DNA of 64,000 nt, taken from positions 124,001-188,000 of the forward strand of contig JAWUZG010000139.1 of NCBI GenBank assembly GCA_036785705.1. Reading direction: 5' to 3'. Within the stretch, counting starts at the first letter, position 1, and each line of letters opens with the position of its first letter. This document shows, one piece after another, positions 38,656-48,539 of the stretch. The notes under the pieces were generated by a model. That model saw nothing but the letters and a program-made list of their open reading frames with translations. It made no database searches and was not told where the DNA came from. The position numbers were made by a program, and so were the translations under genes. This stretch comes from Acanthornis magna (taxonomy: Eukaryota > Chordata > Aves > Passeriformes > Acanthizidae).

Positions 38656-41384
38656 GTACATCAGAAAATAATCTGAATTAAGACTAAATGCTTGGGTTTA
38701 TATTTTTCTTATTTTTCTTTCTTATTTAACTGCTCTATCCTTTTTCCCTAGTCCTTGTCTAAAGATTGAAAAATTCATAGTAAAAGAAGTATGTGATCAC
38801 AATCCGATCTTTACTGTGCAGACAAATGCAGAATTCCTTCAGTTTAATGACTCCACTGATTAAAAAACTCATAGGAAAGACTGGGAGGAACTGTAAAAGT
38901 TCAGTAAAATTAAGAAGTCCTGGGGGTTTTTGTTTTGTTTTGTGAATATAATTACTGAATAAGCAGGTCCCAAGAAAATGTTGAGCTGAAACCAAATCCT
39001 TAATTTGGCCATTGAAGTTGAATTCATAATTCCTCAGTGAAGTTATTTTTACTGCTTAAGGTAAAGAAGTTCTAAATATTACTGTAACATCACCAATTGT
39101 TAAACATGGAGGTAAAAGCTGAGTATTTATGCTTTATGAGAAGGTAGAGGAGTGGTACAAGACATCATGACTATCGTTATATTTTTATTCCTTGACAGAC
39201 AGCTACTAACACCTTGTACTATAAAATATGGGCATATATGCCAAATAACATTGGTTACACATTGTTCTTTGTGGCATTTTCAACACATCCACTAAGTCTC
39301 TGTTCTACTCACCACTCTCTTATTGCCTGCAGAGAGCTTTGCCAATACTTGATGAGTCATCACATGATTTCTGGATTTAAGGAAAATAAATGCTCATTTG
39401 ATATGAACAGGGCTGATGCCACTAAGAGGACTTTGGGGTTTGCAGGTTTATCACAAGTTGCATGTGTGTTACCTTCACAATAAGGCTTTAGGTGTTAGAA
39501 GGATAAAGAATGCAGTCTATTACTACCTCTTAACAGATATCAGGACTATCCTGTTCACAGGGATGGATGTGTACTTGAGGCAGCCACCATGCTAATTACC
39601 ACTTCCTCAACTTGGGAATCCCAGTTTGTTCATCAAACATGAAATATCAAAGTCAACAACAGTCTGGCATTTAGTATTTTCATATTCACATCTTCACTGT
39701 TACTGGTATGTTTTTTTAAGTCATATTTTACGCATCCAGTTGCAAACACGAGTTGGTTTTCAGTGTAAGGACAGCTGGTAAGGGCAGATTGGGAATGCAG
39801 GAAAACAAGAATGAATTGCCCAGGCCTATCAGTTGTGCAGCAGAGGGATATAGGAATTGAAATGTCAGTGTTTTGGAGAGGGGGTGATCAATGTGAATTT
39901 GAAGCTTGTTTCTGCCTCACTTCAAGTGACAAAATATTCCTGACATCAGCTTTAGGAAAGAGACTTATATTACCTGTGAATTGGTTAGGGACTGCCTTGC
40001 AAGGAGAACTTTGTATATATTATCAATTGCAGTATTTTTGAAACAAACACAACCAAGACTCATAATTTCACAGCAAGGACAAGAAAACAGAAATCTCAGT
40101 GGCAGGCTCACACTGAAGGAAAGTAACTAAAAGGTACCAAGCCTACCTCACTCCAAAGGTAAAGGTTATAAGAGCAGCTCTTATACACCTCAGTGCAGAA
40201 GCTTGCATCCACTAAATGGCCATCTGCTGAGTAGAAAAAATAAATGGAAGTGTGAAGGGTTTTTCTTGGCATAGTATAATGTCAGATACCCATATCTGCA
40301 ATTTAAGATTATACTACACTGGGAAGTAAAGCAAAAATAACCCTAAAAAATCTCCAGCCTTTTCCAGCTGATTGTTGCCTAGGATAATTCAATTACATAT
40401 TATACATGTAGAATGAATTATTTAAAAATCCAGTATTAAAAGACTTAAAAAGCAGCAATTCTTTTATTTCCCTGCTAAATGTAACCACCAAGACTTTGTC
40501 CTTCTGTAAGTAAAATCAGAAATATCTAAACTTTTGCCAGGGTGTGTGTCCTGTTGGATCTATATATTCACTAGAAACACAAGGGTGCTAGGGTAGGAAT
40601 CACCAACCTGTTCTATGCATATCATTGAATATTCCTTGTAGATGATAGCTGTGAGTCTTTTGTGAGTTGCTGTGCCCATCAGTACCACTGGATCCTCTAG
40701 GGCTTGTGCTCAGGCTGGAGAGATGTCCTGAAACACCTTGTGCACAGCCATGGATAAAGGCCCAAATATAGATTTGCACATAGAGTGCAAATCTCAAAAG
40801 CAGGGCAGAAACACAACCATGTATAAAGATTTGATTTTATCAGTAACCTGGCAAGCAGAGTCTAGAAAAAGAAAGAGGCCTCTGTTCAGCATATTGCCAG
40901 CTTTTCTGTTGTGTCCTAAATTTTTTGTACCAGTAACATTTCTCAAGGTGTTGGTAGGAATTTCTGCATGAGCAAGGCTGCAAGATATGGTTCTACTAAT
41001 GCCAATATCTTTTGAGGTGTATGGCTGCTCCATTCGGTGGGGATTTGTACTGATGGGTCGCTCTCTAGAAGCCAGCTGAAATATGTACCCATATGAATTT
41101 ATGTTGGTTGTAAAATTACATGACAGAAGTGCAGTATTTCCTGCGAATTATTGCTGTATGCCTTCCTAAGTCTCTTATCTTACATTACATTTCCTAAACT
41201 CAGGGCTAAAATGCTGTACTTTTTAGGTATGTATTTCAAAGGTCAGCATGGAGTTATATCTCAATTCATATATAAGAAAGAAAAATAATAATTGCGAGGA
41301 AGTGTTGCTATTCAGTGGCTTTGCCATCAATCTCCTTCTTGTTTTTACTTCATTTGCAGCATATGATTTCAGGGCATGAAGCCA

Positions 41385-41470
41385 AAGTGGATTTTTGCGT
41401 CAGCTAGTCTCATTTGCATATAGCGACTCCTTAATTATCACTTAGCTTCTCCTTTGTTATGCTCTGTGCT
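41385..41470. promoter_or_regulatory. Candidate regulatory block with octamer and MAF/AP-1-like sites
   Basis: Within 70 bp there are TTGCGTCAGCT (a MAF/AP-1-like core), an exact octamer ATTTGCAT, and TTAATTATCAC (homeodomain-type). CpGs are present in TGCGTC and AGCGAC in CpG-poor surroundings. Dense, varied sites without repeats suggest an enhancer core, but conservation is untested. Confidence 0.25.
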
Positions 41471-42913
41471 CCTTAATTTATAAGGATTGCTTTCAGTAAG
41501 ACAGTTAAACTCAATATAAATGTGCTTTGAGATTAATACCTTGCCTGTTAATTTGTTCCCAGCTTCTCATCTTCATGGTTAAAAATATACATCAGGTAGG
41601 AATCTGAATACACTTAGTTTTGGCTTTTAGCTGACTGTTCTTGCTGCCTACCAAGAGTGTTAAGCCATAACAGACATCTGGCTATATATAGAAAGGAAAA
41701 AACTGTAAGTATTATTTGAATGCTAAGTGTACTTCAGGATTTTTAAGACATCTCACTATAAGCCTTATTAGTCTTTTTTGTTCTTGCATTTCCGGGCTGG
41801 TATGACCTGAACAGAGAGAATGCGATTGTCATTTCCCTTCTGCTAGGGGTGAATATAATTTATTTTTCTTCTTATTATTGGACTCTCTTAACAGGAATTA
41901 AGGCTCATTGCTTTAAAGACACATGTGTTTAATAACAGGGATTTGATGTGTGCTGATCTCAGTGCCCATATGAAGTCTCCTGCAGATCAGAAGCAGTGCA
42001 CAGCTGCAGATATTTGTGCACATGAAGTGCCTTAGAGGACCACTGCCTAACTGCATGCATTTTACATGCTTTTCTTCTGATATGGATCTAAAGCTGCCAA
42101 CAACAGCATGGGAGCAGCAAAAATTAAAAGGAAAGGAAGGAATGTTTCCAATAAAATTTGCCTCCCTTGCATAGTCTAAGTGACAGCAAGCATTCCAGCT
42201 TTGAGGGCTTCCAGTTGGCATTGTATGAAAATATATTTCAAAGTGGGGAGAAAATATGAATATAAAGAGGGGGAAGAATGGACTGCGGCACCACTGGCCT
42301 TCATTCAAATTCACAGCCAAGGCTGTGGAGAGGGAAGTGATGACAACTTTGGAGTTATATGTGCGTAAGAGCAAAGTTTCCCACATGTGTTCTCATCAGT
42401 ATCACAGTTTGGGGTGCTTGGTAATGGAGGTTTGGGCTTCAGCCGGTAGGGAGGCAAGGGCAACCACAAAGTTCAGATCTGGATCCAAATGCCTGCGTGT
42501 TTGGGAGTAGTTATCCCTCTGGTTCGAGATTTTACTCATCTTAGCCATGCACAAAAATAAGTAACAAACATGAAAAAAGATGATTTTCAAGTTGGAGCTG
42601 TAATACCTTAAGTATTTAAGCCCTTTAGCAGTTTTGATTAACCAGGGGATTACATGAGATTTTGTGTGCCATTTACTTTATTTCATTTTAGCAAATTTAT
42701 ATATGACAAATACTTTGTCATTTGTACTGCAGAGCAATCTTAAATGAGCCCGAAATGAGGTCTGGAGTAAATACCACTTGTGCCTCCATATTAGATCTTG
42801 TGCTTTAGGGTGCACTTGGTTATCTGCAGGAGAGAGAGTGAGCTCCTACCATACTCTAAAACCAGCTCTTCAGCTGTACTAAGGGAGAAGAGATGGAGGC
42901 CACTGTGCTGGCA

Positions 42914-42942
42914 GTGACGTGGCAACCACTTGCCAATGTCAC
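42914..42942. repeat. Imperfect inverted repeat
   Basis: GTGAC and TGGCAA on the left are mirrored by TTGCCA and GTCAC on the right around a 4-nt centre. The pairing is interrupted by one base on the left and two on the right. It resembles a loose pair of NFI half-sites (TGGC...GCCA), but the spacing is 8 rather than the usual 5, so an NFI site is not claimed. Confidence 0.6.
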
Positions 42943-43324
42943 AAAGCCATGGGCAGAAATGGCTGCTGTGAGTTGCACTTGCTGTAGAACATTGCTGCAT
43001 TTTGCTAAATATCCTCATTTTCTGCTTGAAAGATCTGATTTTTTCCCCATTTCGGGGGACTCTGCTTCTACAAGCATAAATGTGGACATTTTGTGCTTCT
43101 ACTTATTCTACGCCCTGCAATTAGGTCATCTTCCTGACCTAATTGCATGGGGTAGAATATACAGAAGATGCTGGAGAGTGCTTAATTTATTTGGAGTTGA
43201 GGAGATGGCTTCGGTTGCTGGAGTTGGCACAGCAGCAGCCTACAACCATTGCTCTTGCACTTCTGTTGTGGCAGGAGCTCCTTGGTTCTTGGAGGTGCTA
43301 GAAAATCCCTGCTTCTTGTAAGAA

Positions 43325-43378
43325 GAATTCTTTGCTACAATTTCACCCCCTGAATTCTTTGCTACAATTTCACCCTCT
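43325..43378. repeat. 27-bp tandem duplication, two copies, one mismatch
   Basis: Two adjacent 27-bp copies (43325-43351 and 43352-43378) begin GAATTCTTTGCTACAATTTC and differ at a single base (43349 against 43376). High identity suggests a recent slippage or repair event. The unit is a multiple of three, so it leaves a minus-strand open frame unbroken, but that frame resembles no known protein. Confidence 0.95.
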
Positions 43379-44039
43379 GAAACCCCCTGAAACTCTGCCT
43401 GAGTTGGGGTCAAAAGCACATCCAGCAGCTCCTTTGGAATAAGAGGCAATGGAATTGTGACAATCATTTTCCATTTTATTCCATTTCAACCACAGATAAA
43501 ACTAACACCAATTTAATTAAACGATCTTGCATATATTGATCAGATTCTGAAATCTGCATTTAATACTAATAGCTGCAGTGGCTCGTAACATATTATATAG
43601 AATAAACAGGTTTTGAAGCGATTATTTGCTATGTTGGTGGTGGTTTTGTAAGAAAAGAAGCTAGTGGTCCTTTCTAAAAGCTTTGTAACTCAGGGTCTCC
43701 TAAATAATAAATGTCTGCCTTGAAAATAAGGCTGTCCCATGCTCCCTTGTGTCCTGGTGGTTAGGTCACATGAAGCAAACAATTGAGCAAGCACACTGCA
43801 TAAGTCTGACAATAGGTAGGTCCTTGGGAGCAGTTGTTCACGCTTTAGCTGTTCTTTTAAAAGAGCATGATCATTCTCATGTAAACCAAAGGTGTTTCTT
43901 CTTTCCTGGTCATACAAAAAAACCACACCTGAGTAGTCCTCATGCTCCTTCTAATTATATGAGCTACTGATTTTGGATTAATGTTCTTCGTTCCAATTCA
44001 GACTGTTCCTGTTAAGATGCAGCTGGCGTCAAAATGATC

Positions 44040-44260
44040 CTATCTTATGACTACTACTGTATATGATATAATTAAGGAGTAATCCCTTTCAAAATTGGTC
44101 ATTAGCATTAGCTAGCAATTTGCTAAATTTGCTTCAAAAGGTTAATGCTACAGCTATGGTAAACAATAACTAATTTCATGGGGATTTATTGCTGTTAAAA
44201 AGTATAATCAGTTTCTAATAGCAATACTTAATTTTTAAAAAAAACTGTAGATTGGTTGAC
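44040..44260. promoter_or_regulatory. Candidate conserved non-coding element (TAAT/TTAGC-rich)
   Basis: A repeat-free AT-rich block with clustered homeodomain-type motifs: ATAATTAAGGAGTAATCCC near 44070, CATTAGCATTAGCTAGC near 44101, and AACAATAACTAATTTC near 44163. ATTAAGGAGTAATCCC also includes a TAATCC core typical of paired/bicoid-class sites. No open frame extends through it. Confidence 0.25.
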
Positions 44261-44473
44261 TGCACTCGGATTGCTTACAATGGATATTTTCCTGGCAGAT
44301 GGGTAATCCTCTGTTAGTAATTTCAATTCTGAGTTCTCAGATTTAGCACTTCAATTATGCATTCTTCGTTTGTTTTATTAATTGTTTGGTTATATTTGAC
44401 AATGCTGAACTATACATGCATGCATAATATATGACATATTATTCATGAAATTTTGCAATGTGACAGGCTCTGG

Positions 44474-44487
44474 TTACTCATGAGTAA
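44474..44487. repeat. Perfect 14-bp palindrome
   Basis: TTACTCATGAGTAA is an exact self-complement. Its two halves each contain a TGAGTAA-type string, similar to half of an AP-1 or bZIP site. It is isolated and may be chance. Confidence 0.7.
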
Positions 44488-45286
44488 TACAGCAACCGTC
44501 ACATAATAAATAAAGTAAAGTGACTTTATGTAAGTTTGTTCTAAGTCCTTAAACATAATTATCTGAATTGTTGAAAGGAAATAAGTGTTGAAGTTACTCT
44601 GATGCGTGATGTAGTAATTTGAGGAAATAAATTCTTATGCAATAGGTAGAACTCTTCTAAAGATGTTTATGACAGGAACAAATGAGATAAATGGAGATAT
44701 TCTGTACTTAATACCAAGGCTGAAGGTGGCTGAGATTGGTGTGCTAACCCTTGCTGTAAATTCCTGCCGCTTTATTAACTGCAGCAGAACTGGATATAAT
44801 TACATAGGCATAGAATTTAGCCAGGAGGGAATATTGCTGCTGTGTGGAGCTGAAGTTCTTGCAAGGTAGGAAACACGTGACTGATGAATTCTGTGAGTTG
44901 CTGGAGAGCCTCATTCATGTCTCTGGTTTCATGTCTCTTCTGGTCATAAAACCCAATAACCTCAGCTCCCTCTCAGTGCCTTCAGATGCAAATATTCTGC
45001 CATGGAAATCTAAAGTAAACCTTTAGTTTGAATCAAACAAAATGAAAACAGTTTGCTGAGTTGCGGAGTCTCATTTCAGGTGACTTTGAGGTGTGTGTGG
45101 CAGGTGTGTGCTGCTCTGGTGCCTCGTGGGAGCTGTGTGTGGGTGCGTTCTTCCCTCATTCTTCACTCCTCCTGTACTGCCTGACCCCCAGATCTCTGTG
45201 TGCAGAGATATTCTGAATTTGGCAAAAGGCTGAGTCTGACCACAGAGTTTGCAGGTGACGGAGAAGGTGAAGTGACAGTCGCTGGA

Positions 45287-45299
45287 ACTACAGCTCCCA
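45287..45299 (+). promoter_or_regulatory. ACTACAnnnCCCA (ZNF143/promoter-type) motif
   Basis: ACTACAGCTCCCA fits the vertebrate promoter-enriched motif ACTAYRNNNCCCR exactly. It sits in a short CpG-containing, GC-richer stretch (45235-45320). There is no CpG island, and no transcript evidence is visible from sequence alone. Single motif matches occur by chance. Confidence 0.2.
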
Positions 45300-45563
45300 C
45301 AGTTCTCCAGGGCTTGAGGATTGCAGGTTTTGCACTGAAGTTGACTTTTTTGAAAAGTAACATTACATAAGGACTCAGGGAAATATATTCCAGTGCTTGC
45401 ATTAAATGTTTTGAGGCTTTTGTTCCAAAGTACTTTTGTTTGTATTGAAAGTACCAGGAAAACACTTACATTTTCAAAATTTAAAAAAAAAAAAAATCCA
45501 GAACATTTCATTCTGTAAAGCATTTTGATGTATAAAAACTCCACAGTTTTTCCTTAGGCTGCA

Positions 45564-45569
45564 TGATAT
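45564..45569. repeat. Left target-site duplication (TGATAT) of the solo LTR
   Basis: Identical to TGATAT at 45904-45909 on the other side of the LTR. The match continues two more bases to the left of each copy (CA), which is explained by the LTR terminus on one side and chance on the other. Confidence 0.8.
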
Positions 45570-45903
45570 TACACTAGTCTTGTGTGGCTTAGTTTTCCCC
45601 GAGGCTACAGGAGCTGGCTGAGAGAAGAAGGCAGGCAGGCGACGTCAAGATGGCGAAAGGGAAAGTTTATTTACCAGAAGGGTTTTTATACCATTTATAT
45701 TCTAGCAACTATTGGTCAGAAAAGAAATCCACCTCCTAAAACCATTGGTCACAGCCAAATAACACCTGATACCAAACACAGAGATTAAGAAAGTAAAAGA
45801 ATGCAACTTATCTATGTTCTCTCTGAGAAGGAGCAGAAAGAGTTTCAAAACAGTGCAACCACAGTCTTGTTTTTAGTAAAATATTTTTCAGTCATTTCTC
45901 ACA
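45570..45903 (-). mobile_element. Solo LTR of an avian endogenous retrovirus (ERVK-like) with 6-bp target duplication
   Basis: On the minus strand this 334-bp element starts TGTGAGAAATGAC and ends GACTAGTGTA; the final CA appears mutated to TA. Its promoter layout is complete: two CCAAT boxes (plus ATTGG at 45711 and 45744), a TATAAAAA box (plus 45683-45690) and an AATAAA polyadenylation signal (plus 45666-45671). It then has a short 3' part containing GCCATCTTGACG. TGATAT lies immediately outside both ends (45564-45569 and 45904-45909), a 6-bp duplication as typically made by class II/ERVK-like integrases. No internal retroviral sequence remains, so the provirus was lost by LTR-LTR recombination. 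Confidence 0.88.
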
Positions 45904-45909
45904 TGATAT
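45904..45909. repeat. Right target-site duplication (TGATAT) of the solo LTR
   Basis: Partner of 45564-45569. Exact 6-of-6 identity after an evident loss of the internal provirus supports a single, not very ancient integration. Confidence 0.8.
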
Positions 45910-48190
45910 AGGGGTTCTGTATACAAAGAAGGAGAAATAATGGTTGCAGATAAATTTTTTCGCTTACTGAATTCCATAAAATGCATACTCACCTTCTTTG
46001 CACTTACAGAGTAGAATTATTTTTAAAATTTCCAAATATTTTGTTAAATCTTCCTTCTTGTTGCTTTTTTCTTCCCCTCTAAAGCCCATACTAGCATTCC
46101 TACTTTAGGACTTTTACCAATTGTTTAAATTACAATACAATTTTGAGATAATTCAACCTCTAAATAGCAGAATTTAGTAGCAAATTATCACCTTAAGTGA
46201 AATCACAGAAATCATTGATGCAATAATCCATTACACTTTTGTTACCAGTTTCTTGTTGGTTGTTATTCACCTGCATTACAGTCAGTAACTTCACAGGAGA
46301 AAAGCAGACCTCAGTAGAAAGAACATCAACCAACCTGGTCAAGACTACCACCTCCAAATTTACAGTTTTTATTATATTTTTATATTTCTATTATATTCAT
46401 ATGCTCTGGACAGTTCCTCCAGCTTCATTTAGACAGGGTCAATAGAACCTAACCGTTCTTTTCTGGGTTTCTAGAGAGAATTAGAAAATAGTATCTGTTC
46501 ATTTCCTTGCAAATCTCAACATTTTATCAAGACAGGAATGCATTACTGCAAAGAGTTCATTTGTGAAGCAGGTTCCACAGATTAGATTTAAAGATTTAAA
46601 TAGGTATTTTTTTGTGATTGTCATTTTTGTTTCCCTTTTGAATTGTCTTTAAAGACAAACTGACAGCCTTGTAAATTAAATAGAAATTGTTATGTCTGAA
46701 ATTCATGTGCATTCATTAATATTGGATGTTAATGTTATAAAAATCTTCAGCCATATCATAATCTTTTTAAGTGCTACTAATGCATACTCATACTTTTCTT
46801 ATGTTGTCTTCTGTCACTAAAAAGTAGATTCTGCTTTCATTTACTGTAGCTACAAACTACTGACAGCATAGCTCATTTCCAAGCATGTAAAACTGTAATT
46901 AAGATTGTGGCATGCAGTTTTGCCTCCCTGCTGCACTACAAAAAGAAAACTGACTTTCCCCAAAATTTCTTATCTGCAAAAGGAATTTTGGGACACTTTA
47001 AGAGAGTGCATTCAGTGACTTTTTATAATCTTTATTTCCTACTCCATTACAGAATTGCATAGACTAATAGTACTATTTTTTTTAAGCAGAACTAGGTTCA
47101 GCTTGTGAGCAGTAAAGCACAATTCAGTAGAAAAAGGTCTATGTGAAAATTCATTGCAAACATAAACAAGAATCTCTCTGTTGACTGCACTGGCCTTGTG
47201 CATTTCAGGAGACAGAGTAGTCTAAGAAGTCAGTACCTCAGTCAGGACAGATGGATGTATTTTACTCTCTTTTAGTCTCGTTCTATTAGCTGTGTGATTC
47301 AGCTGGCATCTGTGCTTTGGTTTTCATGCTACAGATCCTGTTATATCAGTTCCAGTGACACAGAAGTAGTAATTAATCTGTATGCTGACTTTTCTGACAC
47401 AGGTATGTTTGAGATCATGGAGGTGTTATTTTAAAGAGCACATTGTTACATTGGTCATGGAGTTACACAGCAGTGTCTGTTTTACAGAGAAGTGTGTATG
47501 AATGAAATGCACTGTTACTATTGAATAATTAAGCTTCACTGTGGCAATTTTTACGTATGAAGAGTATGAGAGGAGATCTGTCAGTAACATCTGAATAATA
47601 AGTCTGAGATGTACCAAATGCCTTGTGGAAATGTGGTTCCTAGAGCTGTTCTCCCATGCTGAATTCTAAATAAAGGCTTCTGAGATGGAGTAAAATCAGC
47701 ATTCAGAGCATATTTGAGTTAGGGCTGTTAAAGGATTTACTTCCCATTCACTACCAGCATTTTTGCTCTCACATTTCTCATCCGTTTGCCTACAGACTTA
47801 CCACAGGGCTTCATTGTGTGCCCTCTTCTGTCACACAAATGTGCTGGCTAGCAGAAAACCAACCATTACTGTATTGATTTTCTTTCATGCCTGCAAGTCA
47901 TGAAGGTTTTGTGATTAATATAAATCAATATTTGTGGTAGAGCAGAAAGTGATTTGCGTAACTGCTGATGAAAAAGAGAACACTGAAACTTTCATTCAAC
48001 ATCATTTTTATCTGTAAATATTTGTCTTAATAGGATTTCCACTGTACCAGGCTTCATACTGTGAAGCAGGAAGTTTTTGGTGTGATATTGGCAGAATTTC
48101 CTCAGCTGTGACCCCCTACAATTTTAACACAATTTTAAAAAGAGCTAGAATCTAAGCTAGATACCCTGCTTCCTTATTACTTGTTAGAGG
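45910..48190. other. Single-copy non-coding DNA, no gene recognised
   Basis: AT-rich. It has no open frame of note and no recognised repeat. A 16-bp perfect palindrome at 46643-46658 lies in a repeat-free block (46560-46740) that resembles conserved non-coding DNA. Confidence 0.55.
46643..46658. repeat. Perfect 16-bp palindrome
   Basis: TTGTCTTTAAAGACAA is an exact self-complement. The central CTTTAAAG gives back-to-back CTTTA half-sites loosely like TCF/LEF or SOX cores. It lies in repeat-free AT-rich DNA, so a bound-dimer site or a chance palindrome are both possible. Confidence 0.75.
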
Positions 48191-48193
48191 AGA

Positions 48194-48220
48194 GATGGGA
48201 TGGGATGGGATGGGATGGGG
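48194..48220. repeat. (GATGG)n short array
   Basis: About five copies of a GATGG/GGGAT pentamer directly abut the (ATAGA)n array. Both have a 5-bp period, so the GATGG array probably derives from the neighbouring array by substitution followed by slippage. Confidence 0.95.
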
Positions 48221-48310
48221 ATAGAATAGAATAGAATAGAATAGAATAGAATAGAATAGAATAGAATAGAATAGAATAGAATAGAATAGAATAGAACAGA
48301 ATAAAATAGA
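48221..48310. repeat. (ATAGA)n pentanucleotide microsatellite, 18 units
   Basis: About 90 bp of ATAGA repeats. They are perfect through 48296, with two substituted units at the right end (AACAG and ATAAA). The array abuts the 3' terminus of a minus-strand CR1. CR1 elements end in a short ATTCTATGA-type repeat, and this array is its apparent expansion. Its perfection suggests ongoing length change. The FYSIL-repeat reading frame on the minus strand is not a gene. Confidence 0.97.
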
Positions 48311-48530
48311 TTATTTCAGTTGAAGTGCAATAATCACCTAGTCCACCCACCTGACCAAGGACCAACCAAGTCAAAGCTTGTACGTAAGGGCCTTGTCAAA
48401 ATGCCTCTTAAACCCTGACAGGCTTGGGACCTCACTACCTCTCTAGGAAAGGCTGTTCCAGTGTTTGACCCCCCTTTCAGTTAAAAAATGCTTCCTACAG
48501 TCCAGTCTAAAGCTCCAGATGAAGGGCATT
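48311..48530 (-). mobile_element. CR1 LINE 3' end, 5'-truncated
   Basis: Read on the plus strand, this is the antisense of an avian CR1 3' region: ATCACCTAGTCCACC..., then AAATGCCTCTTAAACCCTGA, CAGGCTTGGGACCTC, CTACCTCTCTAGGAAAGGCT, GTTCCAGTGTTTGACC, and AAAAAATGCTTCCTACAGTC. These blocks and their order match the standard CR1 3' terminal segment, with the element's 3' end at the left, next to its expanded pentanucleotide tail. It is truncated near 48530, before the reverse-transcriptase coding part, so it cannot move. CR1 inserts usually lack clean target duplications, and none is seen. Divergence from the remembered consensus is moderate. Confidence 0.92.
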
Positions 48531-48539
48531 AAATTGTTC

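Larger units (their letters stand above)
33610..41380. other. Single-copy non-coding DNA, no gene recognised
   Basis: AT-rich, with a GC-richer island at 37640-38170 that carries several overlapping short open frames in different phases. That pattern argues against coding. No repeat family was recognised in the island, although an unrecognised ERV fragment is possible. It includes one candidate conserved block (34617-34760) and one weak exon candidate (38609-38655), described separately. Confidence 0.55.

Noticed and set aside
41913..42386. 157-codon minus-strand open frame
   Set aside because: Translation is not recognised, opposite-strand frames overlap it, and there is no promoter, splice or domain support.
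42914..42942. NFI binding palindrome
   Set aside because: Half-sites are 8 bp apart rather than 5, so the consensus is not met.
45071..45544. 157-codon minus-strand open frame with a cysteine cluster (CKTC...CGSC...CKLC)
   Set aside because: Cysteine spacing suggests a zinc ribbon at first sight, but spacings do not fit a known family. The frame overlaps another open frame in a different phase and starts in a poly-A/T-derived F-run, so chance is more likely.
45570..45901. hAT-type DNA transposon suggested by an 8-bp direct repeat CATGATAT at both ends
   Set aside because: The interior has an LTR promoter and poly(A) signal, and TG at the sense 5' end. The true duplication is 6 bp, with two extra matching bases explained by the LTR terminus and chance.
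48177..48374. FYSIL-repeat protein on the minus strand
   Set aside because: It is the translation of the (ATAGA)n microsatellite; any pentamer without stops gives such a frame.
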